Shown: in pieces, positions 7,508-15,736 of the stretch
Layout: every line of letters starts with the position of its first letter
Position numbering within the stretch: the first letter of the stretch is position 1
Source: Cellvibrio sp. UBA7661
Lineage (GTDB): Bacteria; Pseudomonadota; Gammaproteobacteria; Pseudomonadales; Cellvibrionaceae
Length of the DNA stretch: 59,625 nt
Assembly (NCBI GenBank): GCA_002483365.1
Contig: DLHT01000002.1
Coordinates: forward strand, 1 to 59,625
Direction of reading: 5' to 3'
Made by a program: the position numbers and the translations under genes
Notes under the pieces: generated by a model
Databases searched by the model: none
What the model was told of the DNA's origin: nothing
The model's input: only the letters and a program-made list of their open reading frames with translations

Positions 7508-8539
7508 TCAAATAGATAAGCCCAGCAGCGAACGTTTGTAACCTGTGTCAATTTCGATACGGGTACTCAAACCTGCCTGTAGCGCCGGAGCATTCTGGTT
7601 GGGCTTGATACTGATGCGCACCGGCACCCGCTGGGCGATCTTCACCCAGTTGCCGGTCGCGTTTTGCGCGGGGATGACTGAAAACTCGGCACCGGTTGCG
7701 GGGCTAATACTTTGTACTTCGCCCTCCCATGCGATATCCGGGTAGGTATCCACATGCACTTTTACGGTCTGGCCAACGCGCACGTGGGTTAAATCTGTCT
7801 CGATAAAATTCGCCTCTATCCACAGGTTATCGCTGGCCACCAATGACATCACCGCGCTACCCACCGCTAAAAATTCACCGACTTCTGGCGGCTTGGTGAC
7901 TATGCCGTCTTTTGGCGCGGTGATGCGGGTGTAATCCAGATTCAGTTGCGCCTGCTCAACTTCGGCTTGTGCTGCGCGATAACTGGGGTGCTGCTCGATG
8001 GGCGCATCCGCATCGCCACCCAGGGATTCCGCAATGCGCTTGAGGTCGCGCTCAAGCGTAATCACCTGTTGGTCGCTAACACGGCGGGTGTGGCTCACTT
8101 CATCGTACGCCGCTTTGGCAACCAGCTTGCGTGTCGCCAGATTGGCCTGGCGCTGCTGCTCGGTAATGGCGTAGTCGCGGTTGGCCATCGCCAGTTGCAA
8201 CTCGGATTGTTTTTCATCGTAGCTGGCATGTAAGGCTGCAAGGTTGGTGCGCACCTCGGCCAATTTGGCATCGGCCTTCGCAAGAGCAACCTGATAAGGT
8301 TTTTGATCCAATACCAGCATCAACTGCCCTGCTTTCACACTGTCATTTTCAGCCACCAAGCGCTCGGCGACCGCACCGGCAACTCGCGGGCGAATGCTGA
8401 GCACATCGGCTTTGGTATAGGCATTATCGGTGGTGGCATAACGGCCGCCGGACAAATAAATCGCTACGCCGAGCAATCCCAGTAACAACGGAATCACTAC
8501 CAGTAATAAAAAGCGGCGTGATTTGAATGCATCAGTCAT
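7508..8539 (-). CDS. emrA: EmrA-type HlyD family membrane fusion protein
   Basis: The 343-residue protein has one N-terminal membrane segment (about residues 9-29, FLLLVVIPLLLGLLGVAIYL) and then the HlyD pattern. GGRYATTDNAYTKADVLSIRP begins the first barrel strand. A lipoyl half-motif, long coiled-coil hairpin (about 95-190, KADAKLAEVRTNL through AQAEVEQAQLNLDYTRI), second lipoyl half (APKDGIVTKPPEVGEF) and C-terminal barrel follow. It links the inner membrane permease to an outer membrane channel across the periplasm. Its start overlaps the end of marR by four bases, so the two genes are translationally coupled. Confidence 0.92.
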   Translation of the reverse strand: MTDAFKSRRFLLLVVIPLLLGLLGVAIYLSGGRYATTDNAYTKADVLSIRPRVAGAVAERLVAENDSVKAGQLMLVLDQKPYQVALAKADAKLAEVRTNLAALHASYDEKQSELQLAMANRDYAITEQQRQANLATRKLVAKAAYDEVSHTRRVSDQQVITLERDLKRIAESLGGDADAPIEQHPSYRAAQAEVEQAQLNLDYTRITAPKDGIVTKPPEVGEFLAVGSAVMSLVASDNLWIEANFIETDLTHVRVGQTVKVHVDTYPDIAWEGEVQSISPATGAEFSVIPAQNATGNWVKIAQRVPVRISIKPNQNAPALQAGLSTRIEIDTGYKRSLLGLSI

Positions 8540-9084
8540 TTTTCACTTACCTCACTTTCGTCTCTTGTCTGCTGGCCTTTACTCATCGCCATCAGGTTTT
8601 CATGCACTTTGTTTAATCCCACAAACAGCGCTTGCTGCTGTTCAGCGGTTAAGCCAGCAAGGGCGCGCTGCTGGAACTCAGCCGATGCGGCGGTGATCAT
8701 TTTCACGATGGGCGCAGCGGCAGGTGTTAAATACAGCTGGAAAGCGCGGCGGTCTTTAGGGTCGGGGCGACGTTCAATCCAACCCTGTTGCGCTAGCTGA
8801 TCCAGCAGGCGCGCAAGGCTGATCGGCTGGATATCCATAAAATCGGCCAGATCTACCTGCCGGATTCCTTGCCAGCGACGCACACCCAGTAAGGCTTTGG
8901 CCTGAGATAAGGTGAGTTGGTACTGCTCAAAGTATTGGCCTGCAATGCGGCGTGTAAGCCGGACGTTATCTGCCAGCAGGAATCCGAGGCTTTCTTGCTC
9001 GGGAATCAAAGTCCCCATTGAATGGGGTTCAGCTGTATTTGATTCAGCCATACTTAATTCAGAATCGGGATCATAGGCTCTCAT
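8536..9084 (-). CDS. MarR family repressor of the efflux operon
   Basis: A 182-residue winged-helix protein. LTLSQAKALLGVRRWQGIRQ and VDLADFMDIQPISLARLLDQL form the recognition region, and WIERRPDPKDRRAFQLYLT is the classic MarR wing. Residues 1-35 form an extra acidic tail with no assigned role. GAGGA sits seven bases before ATG 9084. It is first in the operon with emrA and emrB, and MarR proteins in this position usually repress the operon until a phenolic or drug ligand binds. A candidate binding site lies at 9101-9127. Confidence 0.9.
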   Translation of the reverse strand: MRAYDPDSELSMAESNTAEPHSMGTLIPEQESLGFLLADNVRLTRRIAGQYFEQYQLTLSQAKALLGVRRWQGIRQVDLADFMDIQPISLARLLDQLAQQGWIERRPDPKDRRAFQLYLTPAAAPIVKMITAASAEFQQRALAGLTAEQQQALFVGLNKVHENLMAMSKGQQTRDESEVSEK

Positions 9085-9100
9085 AGATCATCCTCATAAA

Positions 9101-9127
9101 AAGCTAAATATATAATATACATAGCTT
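9101..9127. promoter_or_regulatory. Candidate MarR operator and promoter region
   Basis: AAGCTA and TAGCTT flank an AT-only core (AATATATAATATACA) 17 bases before the marR start. The core contains a TATATT-like -10 on the minus strand, so a protein bound to the arms would cover the promoter. The arms are only six bases, so support is modest. Confidence 0.4.
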
Positions 9128-9274
9128 ACTATTTTCCAAAGATGACTTTGGCCTGAAGCAGGCGCGAAAAACGTCTTGTGGTTATAAGATGGCCAAGAAA
9201 AGCGAGGTGTTAGCCGGATTGGCTGTTTAAACGCTATACTGCGCGCCCTTTCCGTTTTTCCAGTCGATTGAATT

Positions 9275-10642
9275 ATGAATTTCGCGTCCCTTGGCCTTGC
9301 GCCCGAACTCCTCCGTGCCGTTAAGGTAATTGGCTTTAAAACCTTGACTCCGGTACAGGAACAAGCCATTCCCGCCGCCCGCCGCGGTATAGATCTGCTC
9401 ACTACCGCCCAAACCGGTACCGGTAAAACCGCGGCTTACAGCCTGCCGGTACTGCAGCAAATGCTGGAAAAGCCCAAAGGCACCGAAGCCGGTTTTGTGC
9501 GCACATTGATTCTTGCGCCAACGCGCGAGTTGGTGGAGCAAATCGCCAAGGCAATGCAGGAGTTTGCGCAGTTCACACCGTTCAAAATCGCCAGCGTTTA
9601 TGGCGGCGTCAAAGTAACCAGCCAAGGCGCTAAATTGCGCGCGGGCGTAGACATTCTGGTCGCCACCCCTGGCCGCTTGAAAGAACACATCGAACTGGAA
9701 AACATCAGCCTCGCCAAAGTCGATTTTGTGGTATTGGATGAAGCTGACCGTATGCTGGATATGGGCTTTGTCACCGATATCCACGCCATCCTCACCAGCA
9801 TTACGCGTAAACACCAGACGCTGTTTTTCTCGGCCACCGGTTCGCCGCTGGTGACCAATCTGTCCAAGCAAGCAATGAACCGCCCCACCCTGATTACGGT
9901 AAGCAAGCGCAACTCAGTCGCGGAGACGGTTGACCACGTGCTCTACCCAGTGGACAGCACGCGTAAATACGAGCTGTTTATCCAGTTGCTGCGCGAGCAA
10001 AACTGGTATCAGGTGATGGTATTCAGCAGCACCCGCGAAGAGGCGGAGAATCTCACCAAAGCACTGAAAGTAGATAAGATCGATGCCGCCGTTATCCACA
10101 GCGAGAAAACCCAGGGCTCGCGTCGCCGCGCCTTGCAAGAATTCAAAGAAGGCAAACTACAGGTATTGGTCGCCACCGAAGTGGCTGCACGCGGGCTGGA
10201 TATCCAAGGCCTGGATTACGTTGTGAACCTCGACCTGCCTTTCTTTACTGAAGATTATGTACACCGCGTCGGCCGTACCGGTCGCGCCGGTAAAAAAGGT
10301 GTGGCTATCTCGTTGGTGACACCAGCAGAAGAACACAAAATCTCGCTGATTGAAGAAGTGATTGGCACCAAGATCAAGCGCGAAAAAATCAAAGGCTTTG
10401 AAGTGACCGAGCAAGTCGTCAAAGTGGTTTCCAAACCCACTGGCTTAATGAAGCTGGCCGCCAAACCTGCCGGTAGATCCAAAGCAGGCGATCCAAAAAA
10501 ATCCGCGTTTGCCAAAGCGGGAGCCAAATCGGGCAAAGGCGCAAGCACCGCTAAAACGACATCCAAACCAAAACGTGCAGGCTCTAAAGATGCGCGCCCC
10601 GCCAGCACCCTCGGCCGCTCGACTCGCCCGAAGAAGAAATAA
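9275..10642 (+). CDS. rhlE: DEAD-box RNA helicase, RhlE type
   Basis: All helicase motifs are present in order: FKTLTPVQEQAIP (Q motif), AQTGTGKT (I, about residues 44-51), PTRELVEQI (Ia), TPGRL, VLDEADRMLDMGF (II), FSATG (III), EVAARGLDIQGLDYVVNLD (V) and YVHRVGRTGRAG (VI). The core ends near residue 365, and the last 90 residues are a lysine, alanine and serine rich tail likely to bind RNA. RhlE-type helicases help ribosome assembly and RNA turnover. The motif III form SATG in place of the common SATW/SATF is a minor variation. It is a single-gene unit ending at a palindromic repeat and a strong terminator. Confidence 0.9.
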   Translation: MNFASLGLAPELLRAVKVIGFKTLTPVQEQAIPAARRGIDLLTTAQTGTGKTAAYSLPVLQQMLEKPKGTEAGFVRTLILAPTRELVEQIAKAMQEFAQFTPFKIASVYGGVKVTSQGAKLRAGVDILVATPGRLKEHIELENISLAKVDFVVLDEADRMLDMGFVTDIHAILTSITRKHQTLFFSATGSPLVTNLSKQAMNRPTLITVSKRNSVAETVDHVLYPVDSTRKYELFIQLLREQNWYQVMVFSSTREEAENLTKALKVDKIDAAVIHSEKTQGSRRRALQEFKEGKLQVLVATEVAARGLDIQGLDYVVNLDLPFFTEDYVHRVGRTGRAGKKGVAISLVTPAEEHKISLIEEVIGTKIKREKIKGFEVTEQVVKVVSKPTGLMKLAAKPAGRSKAGDPKKSAFAKAGAKSGKGASTAKTTSKPKRAGSKDARPASTLGRSTRPKKK

Positions 10643-10651
10643 TCCCTGCTT

Positions 10652-10727
10652 AAATCCCTCCCAACCTCCCTTTTTCAAAGGGAGGAGCTTACTCCCCTCT
10701 TTAACAAAGAAGGGCTGGGGGAGATTA
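10652..10727. repeat. Dispersed palindromic element, imperfect inverted repeat
   Basis: The element begins AAATCCCTCCCAACCTCCC and ends GGGCTGGGGGAGATT, which are near inverse copies. Inside is a hairpin CCTCCC-N9-GGGAGG at 10665-10685. This resembles the short mobile palindromic repeats found between genes in many bacteria. It lies between the rhlE stop and its terminator. Confidence 0.6.
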
Positions 10728-10750
10728 AAAACCTTAAACTGACAGCCAAT

Positions 10751-10789
10751 AAAAAAGCCGCTTGCGGAAATCCGGAAGCGGCTTTTTTA
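10751..10789. terminator. Bidirectional rho-independent terminator
   Basis: AAAAAAGCCGCTT and AAGCGGCTTTTTT are perfect arms enclosing GCGGAAATCCGG. T-runs occur on both strands, so it can end rhlE from the left and the convergent DUF6172 gene from the right. Confidence 0.85.
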
Positions 10790-10820
10790 TGCTGACGAAC
10801 AATCAATGAGTGATTAAAAA

Positions 10821-11147
10821 TCAATCATTTAAGTCTTCATCTTCATCCAACTCATCAAACTCGTTGCGCGCTTTACGCATGCCGTGCACCGCGAGGATTT
10901 CCACATAAAAGCTCTCGCCACCGGCGGCTTTTACTTCATCCATTTTTTTGGTGATCTCGCCCAACCGAACTACTTCGGCGGTCGCCTCTGTTTCACCAAA
11001 TTTGCAATCAAACGCCCAGAAATCCACACCTTGTGGAAGGGTTTTACGGCGCTCGCGCTTCACGTATTTGCGCACTTCATGCTTGATCGCCTCCAACAAA
11101 CGGTCGGGATGTTTGCCTTCGATGTTAAGTTTGAATGTCTTTTTCAT
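10821..11147 (-). CDS. DUF6172 family protein
   Basis: A 108-residue soluble protein beginning MKKTFKLNIEGKHPDRLLEAI, the pattern of DUF6172. The middle is strongly basic (HEVRKYVKRERRKTLP) and is followed by VDFWAFDCKFGET; the tail ends in an acidic run (FDELDEDEDLND). No catalytic motif is seen and the function is not known. The start at 11147 was preferred to an upstream ATG because AGGTG lies just ahead and the family starts here. It is convergent with rhlE and divergent from miaB. Confidence 0.8.
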   Translation of the reverse strand: MKKTFKLNIEGKHPDRLLEAIKHEVRKYVKRERRKTLPQGVDFWAFDCKFGETEATAEVVRLGEITKKMDEVKAAGGESFYVEILAVHGMRKARNEFDELDEDEDLND

Positions 11148-11346
11148 GGAGCACCTGCATAGGGTAATAAGCACGAGGGCGCGCATCTTACCCGAATCCG
11201 GCCTTGTGCGCCTCAGTGAATCCGTAATGAGCCAAACAAATGATGATTCCGTGCCGTTAACCGCCTATAATGCCCGCCTTATTTTCTGTGTGCTTTTTAA
11301 CCAGCACAACGCACCGGTTAGCCAAATCCAAGCAGGTAGTAGTTCG

Positions 11347-12720
11347 ATGTCCACCACTGAAGCGCCGATCAAAAAACTCTACATCAAAACCCACGGTTGC
11401 CAGATGAATGAATACGATTCATCCCGTATGCGCGATCTGTTGGGCGAATCCCACAATATGGTGGCCACTGAAAACCCGGAAGAAGCAGATGTCATTCTCA
11501 TCAACACCTGCTCCATCCGCGAAAAAGCGCAAGAGAAGCTGTTCCATGAACTGGGTCGCTGGAAAAACCTGAAAAAGAAAAACCCCGAGCTGGTGATTGG
11601 TGTGGGCGGCTGTGTAGCCAGTCAGGAAGGTGCGGCGATTGCCGAGCGTGCACCTTATGTGGATTTGATTTTTGGCCCGCAAACCCTGCACCGCCTGCCG
11701 GAAATGATGGAAACCAAAAAGAGCAACGGCGTTGTCGTGGTGGATGTGAGCTTTCCCGAAATTGAAAAATTCGACAATTTGCCGCAACCCGATGCCGATG
11801 GCGTAAGCGCGTTTGTATCTATCATGGAAGGCTGCTCCAAATACTGCACCTTCTGCGTTGTGCCTTACACCCGCGGTGAAGAAGTCAGCCGCCCCGTTGC
11901 CGATGTAATGGCAGAAATTCTCCATTTGGCAAAACAAGGTGTGCGCGAAGTCAATTTGCTCGGCCAAAACGTCAATGCTTATCGCGGTGAAGCAACCGAT
12001 GGCACGGTTGTAGATCTGGCTGAGTTGATCACTTATGTCGCGGCCGTGGATGGTATTGACCGCATCCGTTTTACTACATCGCACCCGGTTGAATTTACCG
12101 ATTCATTGATCGAGGTTTACAACCAGGTTCCGGAATTGGTTAGTCATTTACATTTACCCGTCCAGAGCGGTTCTGATCGTATTCTGATGGCGATGAAGCG
12201 TGGCCACACTGTATTGGAATACAAATCCAAACTGCGTCGTATTAAAAAGAATCGCCCGAATATCAGCTTCTCTTCAGATTTTATTATCGGCTTCCCGGGT
12301 GAAACCGATGCGGATTTTGAAGCAACCATGAAGCTGATTCACGATATGGATTTTGATACATCCTACAGCTTTATTTACAGCGCCCGCCCGGGCACACCGG
12401 CTGCAGACTTCCCGGATGACACACCGGAAGATGTGAAAAAACAGCGCCTTGCGATTTTGCAAGACCGCATCACCCAACAAGCCATGGCGATTAGCCGTCG
12501 TATGGTAGGCAACACCGAACGCATTCTGGTGAATGGTTATTCCAAAAAAGATCCGGGCCAGTTGTGCGGCCGCACCGAAAACAACCGCGTGGTGAACTTC
12601 CGCTGCGACAATGCCGATCTGATTGGAAAGTTTGCGGACATCCTGATTGAAGAGGCGCTGACCAATTCCTTGCGCGGCACTTTGATCAGCTCTGAACTGG
12701 ATGCCGATTGGGTAAAGTAA
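11347..12720 (+). CDS. miaB: tRNA-2-methylthio-N6-dimethylallyladenosine synthase MiaB
   Basis: This radical SAM methylthiotransferase adds the methylthio group to i6A37 of tRNAs reading UNN codons. The N-terminal UPF0004 domain binds the second iron-sulfur cluster through KTHGCQMNEYDS, INTCSIREKAQE and GVGGCVASQEG. The radical SAM cluster motif CSKYCTFC uses C163, C167 and C170. A TRAM domain ends the protein (ERILVNGYSKKDPGQLCGRTE). The open frame extends upstream to 10948, but the ATG at 11347 with AGGTAG before it gives 457 residues, near the usual length, and starts right at the family's N-terminus. It is followed by its own terminator. Confidence 0.95.
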   Translation: MSTTEAPIKKLYIKTHGCQMNEYDSSRMRDLLGESHNMVATENPEEADVILINTCSIREKAQEKLFHELGRWKNLKKKNPELVIGVGGCVASQEGAAIAERAPYVDLIFGPQTLHRLPEMMETKKSNGVVVVDVSFPEIEKFDNLPQPDADGVSAFVSIMEGCSKYCTFCVVPYTRGEEVSRPVADVMAEILHLAKQGVREVNLLGQNVNAYRGEATDGTVVDLAELITYVAAVDGIDRIRFTTSHPVEFTDSLIEVYNQVPELVSHLHLPVQSGSDRILMAMKRGHTVLEYKSKLRRIKKNRPNISFSSDFIIGFPGETDADFEATMKLIHDMDFDTSYSFIYSARPGTPAADFPDDTPEDVKKQRLAILQDRITQQAMAISRRMVGNTERILVNGYSKKDPGQLCGRTENNRVVNFRCDNADLIGKFADILIEEALTNSLRGTLISSELDADWVK

Positions 12721-12752
12721 AAACCTCAGCAACAAAAGCACCCAAAGAAAAA

Positions 12753-12785
12753 CCCCGCGCTGGTAACACCAACGCGGGATTTTTG
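12753..12785 (+). terminator. Rho-independent terminator of miaB
   Basis: CCCGCG and CGCGGG pair around TGGT/ACCA with one mismatch and an AAC loop, followed by ATTTTTG. It begins 32 bases after the miaB stop codon. Confidence 0.8.
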
Positions 12786-12808
12786 TTTACAAGAACCGCT
12801 AATAATAA

Positions 12809-13015
12809 TTAACAGTTCTCGTCGGATACCTCTTCGCAAGTATCCTCTATACCATCCTTGATTTCATCGGCCGCGTCATCCAATTTGTCGCGGGTATTAT
12901 CAAGCGCCTCATCAACATTTTCGCCCATCTTTTCTGCAGCTCCATCATTGGAATCACATGCGGCTAATGGGAAAGCTAACAAAGCGATGATAAATACACG
13001 TGTTAGATAATTCAT
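12809..13015 (-). CDS. Small acidic lipoprotein
   Basis: The 68-residue protein has an N-terminal signal (MNYLTRVFIIALLAFP) ending in the lipobox LAAC, so the mature protein starts at Cys20 and is anchored to a membrane. The mature part is acidic and helical (AEKMGENVDEALDNTRDKLDD) and has two further cysteines near the end (CEEVSDENC), which could form a disulfide. It resembles short helical lipoproteins of unknown function. GAGGGA lies seven bases before the ATG at 13015. The longer open frame upstream is noncoding. Confidence 0.7.
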   Translation of the reverse strand: MNYLTRVFIIALLAFPLAACDSNDGAAEKMGENVDEALDNTRDKLDDAADEIKDGIEDTCEEVSDENC

Positions 13016-13236
13016 AAAATATCCCTCTGTATTGTTTGAATCGACACAAAATATATAGCGTATAACGTGCCAACTTTGTAAAAACCAGTAATAGCAAGGG
13101 AAAGAGGTTATTATCAAAAGATAACAGTTAATCAAGGCAAGAAATTTTTGCAAAATTTACAACGCAATCGCCTGACAAATACAACAATCCAAACCTGCTC
13201 TCTCTATTTTGACTTGTCATTGACTAAACAGTTTTC

Positions 13237-15177
13237 TTATTGCAGAACTGCTTCAAGCTGTGCAAGGGAAACCGGCTTTAACAAACTGGATGCAATACCT
13301 GATTCAGATGCCCGCTGTGGATTAATGTTTTCACCGCTGGCAACAATAATACGTACATCCGGATTGCGTTCATGAATGCGAGCAGCACATTCGTAACCAT
13401 TCATATCCGGCAAATGTAAATCTACTAAAACAGCATGTAAACGCTGCTTATCCAATTCACGTAATGCATCTGCTCCATATTGCGCACTGCAGACATCCCA
13501 ACCGAGCAAGGTCAGTAAACCGGTCATAGCGGCTAAGGTGTCTGCATCATCTTCCACAACCAAAATCGATTTTCCACGAGACAACGCCTGCGCTTGTCCA
13601 GACAAAACGGGATTGGCTCGTGGTAAAAATCGTGCCATACAACTGTAGAGTTGTGCCTGATCCAGCGGTTTACCTAAATACGCGGTAAAGCCCGATTCAA
13701 AACAGCGGTCCATGTCTCCTTTCATATGGGCCGCGGTCAGTGCAATTAACGGTAAAGTAAACCCTTCATAACGCAATTGTTTTGCCGCTTGATGCCCATC
13801 CATTACCGGCATGTGGATGTCCATCAACACTAAATCAAATTTCCTCCCATGAGATTTATCGCTATTGATAATACGAACAGCATCTGCACCATCGGTTGCG
13901 TAAACAACTTCTACGCCTGTCAATTGAATAAAATGCCCGATTAACATACGAATATCCCGAAGATCATCGGCAACCAATACTCGGCCACAGAAAGCGGGAA
14001 TTTGTATGTTGTGTTGTTTTTCCACCTCAAAATCAAGGCTTAGCATTTCTGTTGCCGCACATTCAGCCTCGTCTACAGGCAGCGTAAAACTGAATTCACT
14101 ACCAACACCGACAACACTTTCAACCTGTATGCTCCCACCTAACCGTTCAACCAGTTGCTTACTGATATTGAGCCCCAAACCCGTGCCAGAACGAGGATGC
14201 ACCTGAGCGCTTTTTGATTGCACGAAGGGTTCAAAAATCACGTTAAGTGATTCAGCACAAATACCGATTCCTGAATCTTTAATTGAAAAGCGCAGTTTCT
14301 TTTGTTGGTCTTCTTCAACCCAATCAATTTTTAAAACCACTCCGCCTTGATAAGTAAACTTAATGGCATTGCCCATCAGATTTAACAAAATTTGGCGCAA
14401 CCGCATAGGGTCAGTATAAATAGTGACAGGAAGATGCTGGAGAGCTTCTATTCGCAACTGTAAATTTTTATCCTGCGCAGCACCTTGCATTAAAAAATAA
14501 ATATCTGTTAAAAACGCAGACAGCGCAACGTGCTGTTTTTCAAACTCAAGTTTACCCGCCTCAATTTTGGAAAGATCCAAAATATCGTTAAGTAAACCTA
14601 ACAAATGCTTTCCATTGCGATGAACGATACGCAAATGGGCTGAGTTTTCAGAATTATTACTTTTATTTAACAGCAGCTCTGTGAAACCCAAAATTGCTGA
14701 CAAGGGAGTTCTTAATTCGTGGCTAAGATGAGCCAAAAATTCACTCTTTGATCGGTTCTCCGCCTCCGCTTTTAATCGCTCCACCCGCTCTTTTTCTACT
14801 TCGTTTCGTGCCAAAGCATAACGGATGGCGCGGGCAAGTTGTTCTGCGTTCAGATTGGATTTGACTAAATAATCAACTGCCCCTGCTTGCAAGGCTTGGC
14901 GATCAACCTCAATTTGATGCATTCCTGTCAATAAAATAACAGGTCCGGAAAAACCAACTTCATGGGCAAACTTTAATAATTCGATACCATCATGTGCTCC
15001 CAATTTGTAGTCCATCAAACAGAGATCATGCCGGTTCTCCTGCAAGAGTATTTGGCCTGCCTCATAGGTTGGAGCCCAATCCAAAACGTAGGCTTTGCTA
15101 ATGTCAGTTAATAAATCTTTAACGAGAATAAAATCATCTTCATCATCGTCAATAATTAGTAACGTTGCATTTTGCAC
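13237..15177 (-). CDS. Hybrid histidine kinase, REC-HisKA-HATPase-REC-REC
   Basis: The 646-residue protein has no membrane segment. A receiver domain at about 4-120 (LLIIDDDEDDF, LMDYKLGAHDG, acceptor Asp in LMD) precedes the dimerisation helix with FLAHLSHELRTPLSAILGF at about 148-166. The ATPase domain has NLMGNAIKFTY, DSGIGI and GTGLGLNISKQLV. Two more receivers follow, VLVADDLRD with LVLMDIHMPVMDG and ILVVEDDADT with AVLVDLHLPDMNG. There is no Hpt domain, so phosphate must leave to a separate protein or serve internally. It is last in a run of five signalling genes on the minus strand, after the single receiver. Confidence 0.9.
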   Translation of the reverse strand: MQNATLLIIDDDEDDFILVKDLLTDISKAYVLDWAPTYEAGQILLQENRHDLCLMDYKLGAHDGIELLKFAHEVGFSGPVILLTGMHQIEVDRQALQAGAVDYLVKSNLNAEQLARAIRYALARNEVEKERVERLKAEAENRSKSEFLAHLSHELRTPLSAILGFTELLLNKSNNSENSAHLRIVHRNGKHLLGLLNDILDLSKIEAGKLEFEKQHVALSAFLTDIYFLMQGAAQDKNLQLRIEALQHLPVTIYTDPMRLRQILLNLMGNAIKFTYQGGVVLKIDWVEEDQQKKLRFSIKDSGIGICAESLNVIFEPFVQSKSAQVHPRSGTGLGLNISKQLVERLGGSIQVESVVGVGSEFSFTLPVDEAECAATEMLSLDFEVEKQHNIQIPAFCGRVLVADDLRDIRMLIGHFIQLTGVEVVYATDGADAVRIINSDKSHGRKFDLVLMDIHMPVMDGHQAAKQLRYEGFTLPLIALTAAHMKGDMDRCFESGFTAYLGKPLDQAQLYSCMARFLPRANPVLSGQAQALSRGKSILVVEDDADTLAAMTGLLTLLGWDVCSAQYGADALRELDKQRLHAVLVDLHLPDMNGYECAARIHERNPDVRIIVASGENINPQRASESGIASSLLKPVSLAQLEAVLQ

Positions 15178-15251
15178 AGGGCTCTCCTAAGAATCTATTA
15201 AACCTAATAGTTCTATCAAGCTTAATAAATCCATTACATCTAATTAATCGA

Positions 15252-15695
15252 TCAGGGCAGCTCTACAAATTCAACCCAATATTTACCCAGTGTGCGCATT
15301 AATTCAACTAACGCATCGAATGTAACTGGTTTGGGAATATAGGAGGCAGCACCAAGGTCATAACCTTTGACCATGTCTTCTTCTGCTTTTGAAGTGGTGA
15401 GAATAACAACGGGAATTCGTCGCAAACGTGGGTCGGCTTTAATTTTTGCCAACGCTTCGCGCCCATCCATTTTGGGCATATTTAAATCCAATAAAATTAA
15501 GCCCGGCATCGGATATTGGGCTCTATCACTAAATTGCCCATCCCCATGTAAGTAATTCAAAAGTTGCACACCATTTTCTACAAAATGTAGCTCATTCAAT
15601 ACGCGGCTTTCGTACATTGCTTCTTGCGCTAATAAACGATCATCAGCATCGTCATCTGCCATCAAAATCACTAATGCTTTTTTAGGAATATTCAT
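15252..15695 (-). CDS. Single-domain response regulator (CheY-like, Rcp1-type)
   Basis: The 147-residue protein is one receiver domain with no output domain. Acidic pocket LMADDDADDR, phosphoacceptor Asp in LILLDLNMPKMDG, VILTTSKAEED with the conserved Thr, and the Lys of IPKPVTFDAL are all present. The HFVENGVQLLNYLHGDG stretch is typical of receivers paired with phytochrome-like or CHASE3 kinases. The gene lies between the CHASE3 kinase and the hybrid kinase, and probably shuttles phosphate from the former. Both spacings are short, consistent with co-transcription. Confidence 0.9.
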   Translation of the reverse strand: MNIPKKALVILMADDDADDRLLAQEAMYESRVLNELHFVENGVQLLNYLHGDGQFSDRAQYPMPGLILLDLNMPKMDGREALAKIKADPRLRRIPVVILTTSKAEEDMVKGYDLGAASYIPKPVTFDALVELMRTLGKYWVEFVELP

Positions 15696-15736
15696 AAGTA
15701 CATCCTGGTTGATGAAATAGCGACATCATTCTGCTA

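Noticed and set aside
9227..9871. 214-codon minus-strand frame opposite rhlE
   Set aside because: It lies antisense to a gene with all DEAD-box motifs and has no domain of its own.
10948..11346. Upstream extension of miaB
   Set aside because: It runs antisense through the DUF6172 gene; MiaB proteins start at the ATG at 11347.
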